Assembly (NCBI GenBank): GCA_026984415.1
Contig: JALSSE010000468.1
Span: forward strand, 1-6,066
Source: Hydrogenothermaceae bacterium
GTDB taxonomy: Bacteria; Aquificota; Aquificae; Hydrogenothermales; Hydrogenothermaceae
DNA length: 6,066 bases
Reading direction: 5' to 3'
The position numbers were made by a program, and so were the translations under genes. The stretch's first letter is position 1, and every line of letters begins with the position of its first letter. The notes below the pieces were generated by a model, which ran no database searches, was not told the DNA's origin, and saw nothing but the letters and a program-made list of their open reading frames with translations. Positions 1 through 6,066 of this stretch are shown here, one piece after another.

Positions 1-208
1 GATTGTTTAATGCTTTTTCCCATTCTTTAATATTTTCCAAACTCCCGGAAACAGGTTCTACGCCCAACGCTTTCAATTTCTTTTCCGATTTTTCAGAACG
101 AGCAAGGCCTGTCACTTCAAAGCCTTCTTTTTTCAACCTTTTAATGACCTCTTGTCCTAAAAATCCTGTTCCTCCTGTTACAAATACCTTTTTATTCATT
201 TCTGTCAT
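1..208 (-). CDS. NAD(P)-binding epimerase/atypical SDR family protein, N-terminal part (3' end off the left edge)
   Basis: About 69 residues are visible before the gene runs off the left edge. The start reads MTEMNKKVFVTGGTGFLG. Counting from the second Met (position 199), the Rossmann glycine motif G9-x-x-G12-x-x-G15 sits right after the first beta strand. It is followed by a helix, a second strand ending in LAR (Arg34, a position that often contacts the NADP phosphate), and the phrase LGVEPVSGSLEN. That phrase matches the third-strand region of NAD-dependent epimerase/dehydratase and NAD(P)H-binding atypical SDR proteins. Such enzymes are cytosolic oxidoreductases acting on sugar nucleotides or small carbonyl compounds. 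The substrate cannot be told from this fragment. Two in-frame ATGs (208 and 199) are possible; neither has a good ribosome binding site, and the longer is given. The gene starts just past an attC-like element and is separated from the restriction operon by about 290 bp, so a functional link to it is unlikely. Confidence 0.8.
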   Translation of the reverse strand, partial: MTEMNKKVFVTGGTGFLGQEVIKRLKKEGFEVTGLARSEKSEKKLKALGVEPVSGSLENIKEWEKALNN

Positions 209-214
209 TATTAA

Positions 215-314
215 GCCTAACGTTAGGGATATACGAAGTTTTTCTGGAACGAAGTGGAAGAAAAATTTGGGTGAAGCCCGAGCCGAAGGCTGAACCGTAT
301 ATCCATTGTTATAC
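215..314 (-). repeat. Imperfect inverted repeat resembling an integron attC site (59-base element)
   Basis: Read on the minus strand, the element begins GTATAAC (314-308). After 3 nt comes GGATATACG (304-296), then about 60 nt, then the exact complement CGTATATCC (235-227). Five nt (226-222) precede or overlap the closing box GTTAGGC (221-215). The closing box fits the attC R' consensus GTTRRRY exactly. The opening box fits RYYYAAC except at its third base. The total of about 100 bp falls in the usual attC size range, and the centre is variable with a small AGCC-TTC-GGCT hairpin. The order of the boxes relative to gene direction is the one expected in a cassette. Against this reading, the two spacers differ in length, there is no clear extrahelical base in the arms, and no integrase or second copy is seen. 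It could equally be a dispersed intergenic repeat of another kind. Confidence 0.4.
216..227. repeat. Perfect 12-bp palindrome CCTAACGTTAGG
   Basis: CCTAAC is followed directly by its complement GTTAGG, with no spacer. The palindrome lies 8 bp upstream of the epimerase-like gene start at 208. It could be a binding site for a dimeric regulator of that gene. However, it also forms the outer box of the attC-like element, so its symmetry may be a by-product of that structure. Only one copy was noticed in the window. Confidence 0.35.
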
Positions 315-339
315 ACCCCGACGACCGAAGAGAGGAGAG

Positions 340-366
340 CTCAGCGTGGCACGAAGCGTAGCTGAG
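340..366. repeat. Short stem-loop in the GC-rich intergenic block
   Basis: CTCAGC (340-345) is complementary to GCTGAG (361-366), with a 15-nt loop between them. A 12-bp palindrome, AAAAATATTTTT, follows at 375-386. On the plus strand the stem is followed by a short A run and then T-rich sequence, so a weak terminator for plus-strand transcription is imaginable. No plus-strand gene ends here. The 6-bp stem alone is weak evidence for any function. Confidence 0.25.
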
Positions 367-442
367 TGAGTTCAAAAAATATTTTTCGTTCTTATTCATT
401 TAGATAGACTTTCGTTTATTTCTTATAAATTTGATTTTTTCA

Positions 443-489
443 TTTTTCTTTTTCCAAGAGGGGTTAGGTTTGAATTGGAAAAAGGAAAA
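443..489 (-). terminator. Long AT-rich hairpin after the last operon gene, possible transcript end
   Basis: The arms 443-457 and 475-489 are complementary over 15 bp, with a single G/T mismatch that would be a wobble pair in one RNA strand. The loop is 17 nt (458-474). The hairpin begins 9 nt after the stop codon at 499-501, where an operon terminator or 3'-stabilising structure would be expected. It is not a textbook rho-independent terminator: the stem has few G-C pairs, and on the minus strand it is followed by an A-rich run rather than a U tract. Confidence 0.4.
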
Positions 490-498
490 CTCCTTATT

Positions 499-1041
499 TT
501 AACTATTCCAATCTTCCCAATTAACAGAATCATTTATATCTAAATCATAAAGTAATTTCTTATTTCTTTTTTTGTCAAAAGCAATGACAAAAAACTTTTT
601 ATTTATGGTATTTGAATATTTTGAAGTTCTCTCTTTGATTTCTCTTAATTTATTAATATCCTTTTGAATAATCTGCTTATATTTATTGTCCGAATTCTTA
701 TCATTCGGACGCCGTAGTTTTATTTCAATAATTGCATAATATCTATTAAACCCATACCCTTTTGAAGGTAAAGGAAAAATATTATCATTTATTTGTAAAT
801 CATTTTTATCAATAACAACTAAATCACTTCTATACTTTAATTTATTTCTGCCATTTTGATTTCCACCATACCAACGAACTTCCGCATGAACGGAAACACT
901 TCTAAAACCTCTTAATCCTGAATGTAGTTTTGCAAATAATTTACAACGAACATCATCTTCTGTTAGAAAACTTTTAGGATTTCTATTTTGGCTATAAAAA
1001 CTTTCGATAATATGTTTTATTCTTTCGTTCATAGTTACCAT
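499..1041 (-). CDS. Small PD-(D/E)XK-like nuclease, last gene of the restriction operon
   Basis: This is a 180-residue basic protein that I do not recognise as a named family. It shows the layout of a restriction-endonuclease-like fold. A helix carries the acidic cluster EDD at 28-30, then come strands with SVHAEVRWYGG (50-60). SDLVVID (72-78) contains candidate metal ligand Asp73, and YYAIIEIKLRR (101-111) contains Glu106-x-Lys108. The spacing D-(32)-E-x-K, with both motifs on hydrophobic strands, fits a PD-(D/E)XK core. The last third is lysine- and asparagine-rich with a predicted helix (KQIIQKDINKLREIKER) and a strand KKFFVIAFDK. No helicase or DNA-recognition domain is present. The gene lies 24 nt after the helicase stop with no visible promoter, so co-transcription is likely. 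ATG at 1041 is used; ATG at 1032 (Met4) is an alternative, and neither has a strong Shine-Dalgarno. Its AT content is the highest in the operon. It may supply or assist DNA cleavage, or it may be a passenger. Confidence 0.7.
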   Translation of the reverse strand: MVTMNERIKHIIESFYSQNRNPKSFLTEDDVRCKLFAKLHSGLRGFRSVSVHAEVRWYGGNQNGRNKLKYRSDLVVIDKNDLQINDNIFPLPSKGYGFNRYYAIIEIKLRRPNDKNSDNKYKQIIQKDINKLREIKERTSKYSNTINKKFFVIAFDKKRNKKLLYDLDINDSVNWEDWNS

Positions 1042-1065
1042 AATTATTTATTTTTTTCTGGACTT

Positions 1066-3603
1066 TTAACTAACAGTATCAAAGCCGCCAATCATTTCTC
1101 CTTCGTGCCTATTAACACCAGTATATTCTAAACTTGAGTCTTCATATCTTTTAAATTTATATACGGCGTCATTCATAAGAGTACTATTAAATAAATTTAG
1201 ACTAACTAACAATTCAAAATCTTCTACAGTTAAACCTGTAACTTTTTTAAATAATTTTGGTTCAAGTTTAGTAATTACATCTTTTAGCGTTCTTTCTCTG
1301 TAATCTGTTAGATACATAAAAATAGGAATTCTTGTTGCAAACTTTATCAACTTTTGTTGTATTTGTTTTCTTTTACTTTTATATTCTTTTTCCTCTTCAG
1401 TTAATTGCTTTTTTTCTTTAGGGGTCAGATTTTTCTCATTTGCTTTCTTTTTTAAGTCTGTAACAGATTCTGACTTATTGATAATTGTTTCAATATCTTG
1501 ATTTAATGACCTAAATCCTTCAATATTCATTAAAACTTCCATGGCTTTTTCATTTGCCATTAATCTTCGTAAAGTATCATTATCAACATTTACTAATAAT
1601 GCACTTTCCCAACGGCGAGCAAGAAGTGTTGCAGTAGTTCCACTCATTACGATATCTAACACACCTTTAGCATCAATCTCTTTCATAGAACTTCCGTCAT
1701 AGGCTAATATTGGTAGGAATTTAATGAATTCTTCCACCTTTTTCTCAGGATCATCTTCTTTTACATTTAATTTAGAGCTATAATCTGCAACTTGTGATAA
1801 CGCCCTATTGGGTGCAAAGTCAAATATATAGCACTCCTTTTTTAGAATTTCTTTTTTATTAGGTGATTTTCCATCGGGATTATCAACTACCCAAGGAGAT
1901 TGTGCTCTAAATGCTGTTTGGAAATATGTTTCGGGACTTTTTAAATTTCTTAACATAAATACTGCAGACCAAGGTTTTACAGTTACACCTGTTGTAAGCT
2001 TTCCCGTAGAAAGAGTTATGGTTTTAGTTTCTAAGGGGTTTGCCATTGCTTTTTTAACAGGTTCTAATGCCTTTACACCTATTCCTGCTTTAGGTCCTGC
2101 AGCAACAATTATTTTATAATCATGGTAAAAAGTATTTTGCCTTTCCATCATTAAGTTTCTCATTGCATAACAAGAAGCAACGGACGGTAAAAACCAAAAA
2201 GTATGGGTTAGTATTTGTAATAATCGAGCATCTGAAAAGGGAAAAGGAGGTTTCTTAGCACCAAGTTTTAAATCATCAAGAGTAGTTTCTAAATAAGCTC
2301 CCCTAATTAAATCTAACCATTTCTGAACGTAATCTTTATAAACAAACTCTATTTTATCGAGAGGTATAGAATTTCCTTTTTCATCTTTATCTTTTGCTTT
2401 AAAAAATACATTCAAATCAAACTCATTAAACTCTCCGCCTTCTGCAATATGCTTTATACTATCAGGCATTTGATAAGTCATCATAATCATTTTTGGTAAT
2501 TCTTTATAGGGGTTTAGTCCCTTAGAATAATCCCAAATTTCTTTAGCGTTCTGTTCGTCAGAATAGGTCCAATTAAAGATTTGGTCTTCAATAAATTCAC
2601 CAGAAGCAATTGCCCTAAAAGGCGTTCCTGAAAGATATAAGTAATATTTTGTTTTAATAGGAATTATTTTTTCTGCCTGTTCAACCCCTTCCTTAAATGC
2701 CTGTTTCGCAATGGAGTCTATATCTTTGTCTTCTTTTTCAATTTGTTTTATTTCATCTAATGTTTCTTCATCTTTTTCAAAAAGATTCTTTGCATTTTCC
2801 CGCCAAGAACCATAATGATACTCATCAAAAATAACCAAATCCCATTCTGTTTCGTGCACCCATTTATTCTTTTCTTTTATGCCCCCAGCTGGATTTTTAC
2901 CCAGAAAGTCTTGAAATGAACCAAAGACAACAAAAGGTTTTGATTGGTCTAAATCCTCAAATTCTAAGTTGTTATTCTTTGAATAAAATTGCCAACCCTT
3001 AAAATCTTTATGTAACATTAAATCTTCTTCCCACGCGTTCTCAACAGCAGGTTTGAATGTAAGCACCAAAACTTTTTTTGCCCCCATCTTTTTTGCTAAA
3101 TTATAGCTTGCAAAAGTTTTTCCAAACCTCATTTTAGCATTCCACAAAAAACGAGGAGCTTTTTTAGGATATTCTTCTTTAAACTTTTTATAATAATCTA
3201 TTGTTTTTTCAACAGCCTTTTCTTGTTCAGGCCTCATCTTAAAATCATATATTCTTTTTTGAATATTTTCTGTTCTGTTTTTTATTGCTAATATTGCTGC
3301 CTTAACATCTTTTACACGGCAAGCAAACCATTCTCCATCCGGATTTGCAAAATCATTTCTTCTTAACCAATCATGTATATCTTTATCAGTAAAAGTAGTA
3401 CCATCATTTCTTATAGCATCTTCTTCTAAAAGAATATTGTACTTAAGTCCTGCGGTACCTAACTGCTCTTTAATTCTTTCTCTTACATCTCTTGTTGTAT
3501 AACCAATTTTAAGCAAACCTTTTCTATTTTCAGCATCAGGAATTTCATAAGCATAAATCTTTGGCTTAAGTTCGGGTCTTTGTGAAAAGTATTTATTATT
3601 CAT
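1066..3603 (-). CDS. GIY-YIG-like (T5orf172) nuclease fused to SF2 DEAD/DEAH restriction helicase
   Basis: This 845-residue protein is the likely motor and nuclease subunit of the restriction system. Residues 15-100 resemble T5orf172/GIY-YIG domains: KIYAYEI (15-21) stands for GIY, KIGYTT (32-37) for YIG, then R41 and R43, and GEWFAC with candidate catalytic Glu91. The SF2 helicase core follows. It has a Q-like motif MRPEQ (123-127), Walker A KMRFGKT (157-163), motif Ia LVLTFKP (179-185), DEYH Walker B (260-263) and SGTPF motif III (325-329). Motif V is STGKLTTGVTV (532-542) and motif VI is QTAFRAQ (562-568). The C-terminal region from about 600 has no recognised nuclease motif. It contains a Lys/Glu-rich, probably coiled-coil stretch near 710-755. 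Known relatives couple ATP hydrolysis to DNA translocation before cleavage. The start ATG lies inside the preceding YhcG-like gene (8-bp overlap), which indicates translational coupling. Confidence is high for the helicase and moderate for nuclease activity. Confidence 0.9.
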   Translation of the reverse strand: MNNKYFSQRPELKPKIYAYEIPDAENRKGLLKIGYTTRDVRERIKEQLGTAGLKYNILLEEDAIRNDGTTFTDKDIHDWLRRNDFANPDGEWFACRVKDVKAAILAIKNRTENIQKRIYDFKMRPEQEKAVEKTIDYYKKFKEEYPKKAPRFLWNAKMRFGKTFASYNLAKKMGAKKVLVLTFKPAVENAWEEDLMLHKDFKGWQFYSKNNNLEFEDLDQSKPFVVFGSFQDFLGKNPAGGIKEKNKWVHETEWDLVIFDEYHYGSWRENAKNLFEKDEETLDEIKQIEKEDKDIDSIAKQAFKEGVEQAEKIIPIKTKYYLYLSGTPFRAIASGEFIEDQIFNWTYSDEQNAKEIWDYSKGLNPYKELPKMIMMTYQMPDSIKHIAEGGEFNEFDLNVFFKAKDKDEKGNSIPLDKIEFVYKDYVQKWLDLIRGAYLETTLDDLKLGAKKPPFPFSDARLLQILTHTFWFLPSVASCYAMRNLMMERQNTFYHDYKIIVAAGPKAGIGVKALEPVKKAMANPLETKTITLSTGKLTTGVTVKPWSAVFMLRNLKSPETYFQTAFRAQSPWVVDNPDGKSPNKKEILKKECYIFDFAPNRALSQVADYSSKLNVKEDDPEKKVEEFIKFLPILAYDGSSMKEIDAKGVLDIVMSGTTATLLARRWESALLVNVDNDTLRRLMANEKAMEVLMNIEGFRSLNQDIETIINKSESVTDLKKKANEKNLTPKEKKQLTEEEKEYKSKRKQIQQKLIKFATRIPIFMYLTDYRERTLKDVITKLEPKLFKKVTGLTVEDFELLVSLNLFNSTLMNDAVYKFKRYEDSSLEYTGVNRHEGEMIGGFDTVS

Positions 3604-4642
3604 CTTTATCTTCTTTAATTAATTTTATTAATTGTTTTTGTAATTCTTCTTTATTTGGCAGATAAAGTTGATATTTACTTACAAATAGCTTATTGGATAT
3701 GTTTTTTGTTGCATATTCCACAAGTATTTTGTCTTTATATGCTCCTAAAACAATACCAATCGGCGGATTGTCATTTTCCGTGTTCTCTTCTTCGGCAAAA
3801 TAGTTTAAATATAAATTCATTTGGCCAATATCATTATGCTCAACTTCTCCTCGCTTTAAATCAATAAGGACAAAACATTTTAAAATTCTATGATAAAAAA
3901 CCAAATCAACGAAAAAATGCCTATTCCCAATGGAGATTTTATATTGCCTTCCAATAAAAGCAAACCCCTTTCCTAATTCCAATAAAAACTTTTCAAGATT
4001 ATCTATTAACTTCTTTTCAATCTCGCCTTCTAAATACAATTTTTTTTGCGGAATATCTAAAAACTCAAACACATAAGGATCTTTTATAATATCTTTTGGC
4101 TCTGATATTTCCTGACCTGATTTTGATAATTCAAGCACACCTTTTTTATCTTTGCTTAAAGCAAGTCTGTGAAAAAGCATACTTTTCATTTGCCTTTTTA
4201 ATTCTCTAACACTCCAATTTTCTTTCTCACATTGTTTAACATAAAAGCTCAATTCTAAATCATCATCTATTTTTAAGAGTTCAACATAATGACTCCAAGT
4301 TAATTTGTGAGAAAGTCTCTTGCTTTTTTCAGATTTTCCAGACAGCGTCTGGAATTTTGAGAATCGTAGGTAAAAAGCTCGCATCTGAAAAAGATTAGAT
4401 TTGCTGAAACCTTTTCCAAGATCTAAGGTAAGGTCTTTTGATAATCTTTTTAATAATTGTTCTCCATACTTTGCTTTAATATTTCCTTTCTGTTCGTATT
4501 CAACAATGTATTTACCTATATTCCAATATGTTTGCAATAAAATCGTGTTAATAGATTTGTATGCTTTTTGTCTGCCTTCGTAGAGTAATTCTTTTATTTG
4601 CTCTTTTAGTTGTTTATAATTTTTTGGTAATATCTCTTTCAT
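3596..4642 (-). CDS. DUF1016/YhcG-family PD-(D/E)XK nuclease
   Basis: This 348-residue protein matches the YhcG family over its full length. The N-terminal DUF1016_N helical domain is marked by TYWNIGKYIVE (38-48), GEQLLKRLSKDL (60-71), GKGFSKSNLFQMRAFY (76-91), LTWSHYVELLKI (114-125) and ENWSVRELKRQM (141-152). The C-terminal nuclease domain has FIGRQYKI (229-236), FFVDLVFYHR (243-252) with Asp246, and VLIDLKRG (258-265) with Asp261-x-Lys263. It ends with the family hallmark HNDIGQMNLYLNYF (269-282). The catalytic triplet is D-x-K rather than the commoner E-x-K; both are accepted in the superfamily. Proteins of this family often sit in or beside restriction-modification loci, and their exact role there is not settled. 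The gene starts 3 nt after the methyltransferase stop and overlaps the helicase start, so it is embedded in the operon rather than added at its end. A weak GGAA precedes its ATG. Confidence 0.92.
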   Translation of the reverse strand: MKEILPKNYKQLKEQIKELLYEGRQKAYKSINTILLQTYWNIGKYIVEYEQKGNIKAKYGEQLLKRLSKDLTLDLGKGFSKSNLFQMRAFYLRFSKFQTLSGKSEKSKRLSHKLTWSHYVELLKIDDDLELSFYVKQCEKENWSVRELKRQMKSMLFHRLALSKDKKGVLELSKSGQEISEPKDIIKDPYVFEFLDIPQKKLYLEGEIEKKLIDNLEKFLLELGKGFAFIGRQYKISIGNRHFFVDLVFYHRILKCFVLIDLKRGEVEHNDIGQMNLYLNYFAEEENTENDNPPIGIVLGAYKDKILVEYATKNISNKLFVSKYQLYLPNKEELQKQLIKLIKEDKDE

Positions 4643-4645
4643 TTT

Positions 4646-6066
4646 TTATTCCATTGGCTTAATCATTGATTCAATAAAATCAATCTCTTCTTTCGTTAAA
4701 CCATATTTTTTGTAAAGCTGTTTGTCTATTTCAGGAATTGATTTGCTCCAATCAATGTCTGAGTTTGAGGTAAAGTCTTGGAGAGGAACATATGCATACC
4801 CTCGTTTCCAAGTATCTTGAGAAATTTTTGTAAAAGATATCAATAGATGGAAGAATTTTGTATTCATATAAGAAATTACATTTTTTGCTGTCTCTTTTTT
4901 ATCAAAAGGTCCAATCACTAAATATGTTTCAGTACAACAAGTATTTGGTTCAACAATAAAAGGTTTTATTCTGTCTTTTGATAAATTGCCAACCCCCCAA
5001 GCTTTTGGAACAAATATCTTTATTTTATTAATCCACACTTGATTTTTTAATACCTGATCTCTTCTGATATAACCTATTTTTTGATTAGCATAGATTTTGA
5101 CAGAATTTTTGAACGGTTTATCTTTGAAATCACTAAAAAATCCTCTCAGACCAAATGGTTTGCCGGAACTAACAACTTCTGAAAAGCTTTTTTCCTTTTT
5201 TGCCAAAACCTTTTTCAAAATTGGAATAGCTTCATTATATCTAATAAAAATATCAACACCTTCTTCTAATAGCGGCCTTTCCATTTCAGAAACAACTTTT
5301 CCTTCTTCGTGTGATATAACTTTACATAATCCGGGATTGTCTCTATCCCATAAGAAATAGCAAACACCACCTTTTATCTCAACACCGGGAAAAACCTCTC
5401 TTGCACTGAAAAAATCATGTAAAACTCTTATTCTATTATCACTAAGCATTTCTTCTCTAAATTTATCCAAGCCCTTTCCTCCGCTAAACCATCTCGAAGG
5501 AATAATCATTGTTAAGTATCTGGGATTGAGTTTTTTTGCCTGCTCAACAAATAAGTGGTAAATTGGCTTAGCACTCGCTTGTGCTCCGCCATCGCTTAAT
5601 TGATACGGTGGATTTCCTATGATTACATCAAATTTCATTTCTTTGCCTCCAAATAATTTTAATGTTTTTTCGGGTGTTTTATGAATAAAAGCATACGCAT
5701 GGGTTTCCAAAACATCATCTCTTTCATAAACATCCTGACTTGCCCCACAATATTTACACTTCCCATTTTCCCAAGTATGTTCAACCTTGTCAAAATATAT
5801 ATTGCCTTTTTCATTTTTAAATGCTGTGCAAACAGAGTATTTTCCATTAGCTTTTTTGGAACAATAAACAGTTCTTCTTGATAAAAGTGCTGTTAATTCT
5901 GTAATTGCTATTCCAAAGATTTGTTTTGTATAAATATGGTTTAATCTTTCCTGTAAATCAGGAAATTCTTTTTCTAATCCTTTAATAAGTCGTTTGGCGA
6001 TTTCTCTTAGAAAAATTCCTGACTTGCTTGCAGGATCCAAAAAAGTGGTGTTTGGATTTTCAAATA
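4646..6066 (-). CDS. Eco57I-type N6-adenine DNA methyltransferase (5' end off the right edge)
   Basis: The reading frame stays open to the right edge, so the true start lies outside the window; 472 complete codons are visible. Numbering from the first visible codon, the SAM-binding motif I is [10 protein letters not shown] (9-18) and the catalytic motif IV is NPPY (151-154) in [19 protein letters not shown] methyltransferases transfer a methyl group to the N6 of adenine. Between these motifs lies a putative zinc ribbon with Cys68, Cys79, Cys103 and Cys106 (CKYC), in a region typical of Eco57I-like restriction methylases ([18 protein letters not shown]). Motif I has KSG where most methyltransferases have GSG; I recall this as usual for this subgroup. 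Beyond about residue 240 the protein probably holds the target-recognition part and ends with [15 protein letters not shown] and a helical tail. It is the modification subunit and probably also the specificity subunit, since no separate specificity gene is visible. It begins the visible operon. Confidence 0.93.
   Translation of the reverse strand, partial: FENPNTTFLDPASKSGIFLREIAKRLIKGLEKEFPDLQERLNHIYTKQIFGIAITELTALLSRRTVYCSKKANGKYSVCTAFKNEKGNIYFDKVEHTWENGKCKYCGASQDVYERDDVLETHAYAFIHKTPEKTLKLFGGKEMKFDVIIGNPPYQLSDGGAQASAKPIYHLFVEQAKKLNPRYLTMIIPSRWFSGGKGLDKFREEMLSDNRIRVLHDFFSAREVFPGVEIKGGVCYFLWDRDNPGLCKVISHEEGKVVSEMERPLLEEGVDIFIRYNEAIPILKKVLAKKEKSFSEVVSSGKPFGLRGFFSDFKDKPFKNSVKIYANQKIGYIRRDQVLKNQVWINKIKIFVPKAWGVGNLSKDRIKPFIVEPNTCCTETYLVIGPFDKKETAKNVISYMNTKFFHLLISFTKISQDTWKRGYAYVPLQDFTSNSDIDWSKSIPEIDKQLYKKYGLTKEEIDFIESMIKPME

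Larger units (their letters stand above)
209..498. other. Gene-free region between the defence operon and the epimerase-like gene
   Basis: No convincing coding sequence was found in either direction. The right part (about 371-498) is AT-rich like the operon and holds a long hairpin. The left-central part (about 241-370) is about half G+C by hand count, well above the rest of the window. It contains five scattered copies of CGAAG, beginning at 234, 250, 284, 326 and 352. It also contains a CTCAGC/GCTGAG stem at 340-366. The inverted repeat at 215-314 overlaps this block. The abrupt composition change suggests that a mobile or repeated intergenic element borders the operon. No -35/-10 promoter could be assigned with confidence. 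Confidence 0.6.

Noticed and set aside
3..293. A plus-strand open frame of 96 codons over the epimerase-like gene
   Set aside because: It is antisense to a clear Rossmann-fold N-terminus, runs on into the inverted repeat, and its translation has no recognisable domain.
296..314. TATAAC on the minus strand as a -10 promoter box for the epimerase-like gene
   Set aside because: No -35 partner at a suitable distance is convincing, and the hexamer is part of the inverted repeat. A promoter remains possible but is not supported.
3655..4583. Two short plus-strand open frames antisense to the YhcG-like gene
   Set aside because: The minus-strand protein matches the DUF1016 family end to end. The antisense translations have no domain and no start signals.
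5097..5881. Short open frames on both strands inside the methyltransferase gene
   Set aside because: They lie out of frame or antisense to a gene with strong family motifs, and their translations are low-complexity with no known domain.
6038..6040. TTG as the start of the methyltransferase
   Set aside because: The frame is open upstream to the window edge. The TTG encodes the Leu of motif I (FLDPASKSG), so starting there would cut off the SAM-binding region. The gene is 5'-partial.
1..6066. CRISPR array, tRNA, rRNA or insertion sequence
   Set aside because: No regularly spaced direct repeats, cloverleaf sequence, rRNA segment or transposase was seen on either strand.

Overview
The window is AT-rich, roughly 25-35% GC by hand count across the large genes. 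All recognisable genes lie on the minus strand, so the operon reads from right to left. Few starts have a Shine-Dalgarno sequence, which together with the base composition and the style of the intergenic repeat is compatible with a Bacteroidota-like or similar AT-rich bacterium. Nothing here fixes the taxon, and this is an inference.

From 6066 down to 499 lies a compact defence operon of four genes. (1) An Eco57I-type adenine-N6 DNA methyltransferase (4646-6066) lacks its N-terminus at the right edge. (2) A DUF1016/YhcG-type PD-(D/E)XK nuclease (3596-4642) starts 3 nt after the methyltransferase stop. (3) A large protein fusing a T5orf172/GIY-YIG-like nuclease to an SF2 restriction-type helicase (1066-3603) overlaps the YhcG gene by 8 bp. 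(4) A small PD-(D/E)XK-like nuclease (499-1041) follows 24 nt later. The likely reading is a restriction-modification system: the methyltransferase marks self DNA, the helicase-nuclease attacks unmarked DNA, and two additional nuclease-fold proteins are encoded in the same transcript. Three different candidate nucleases in one restriction operon is the most notable feature.

From 498 to 209 there is no gene. This stretch holds a long AT-rich hairpin just after the operon stop, then a block that is clearly richer in GC (about 241-370). The block overlaps an imperfect inverted repeat of about 100 bp (215-314). Read on the minus strand, the repeat resembles an integron attC site: it ends in GTTAGGC, and a 9-bp pair of inner arms lies inside the outer boxes.

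From 208 to the left edge is the N-terminus of an NAD(P)-binding epimerase/SDR-type protein that begins 7 bp beyond the GTTAGGC box. It is probably unrelated to the defence operon. No tRNA, rRNA, CRISPR array or insertion sequence was recognised.
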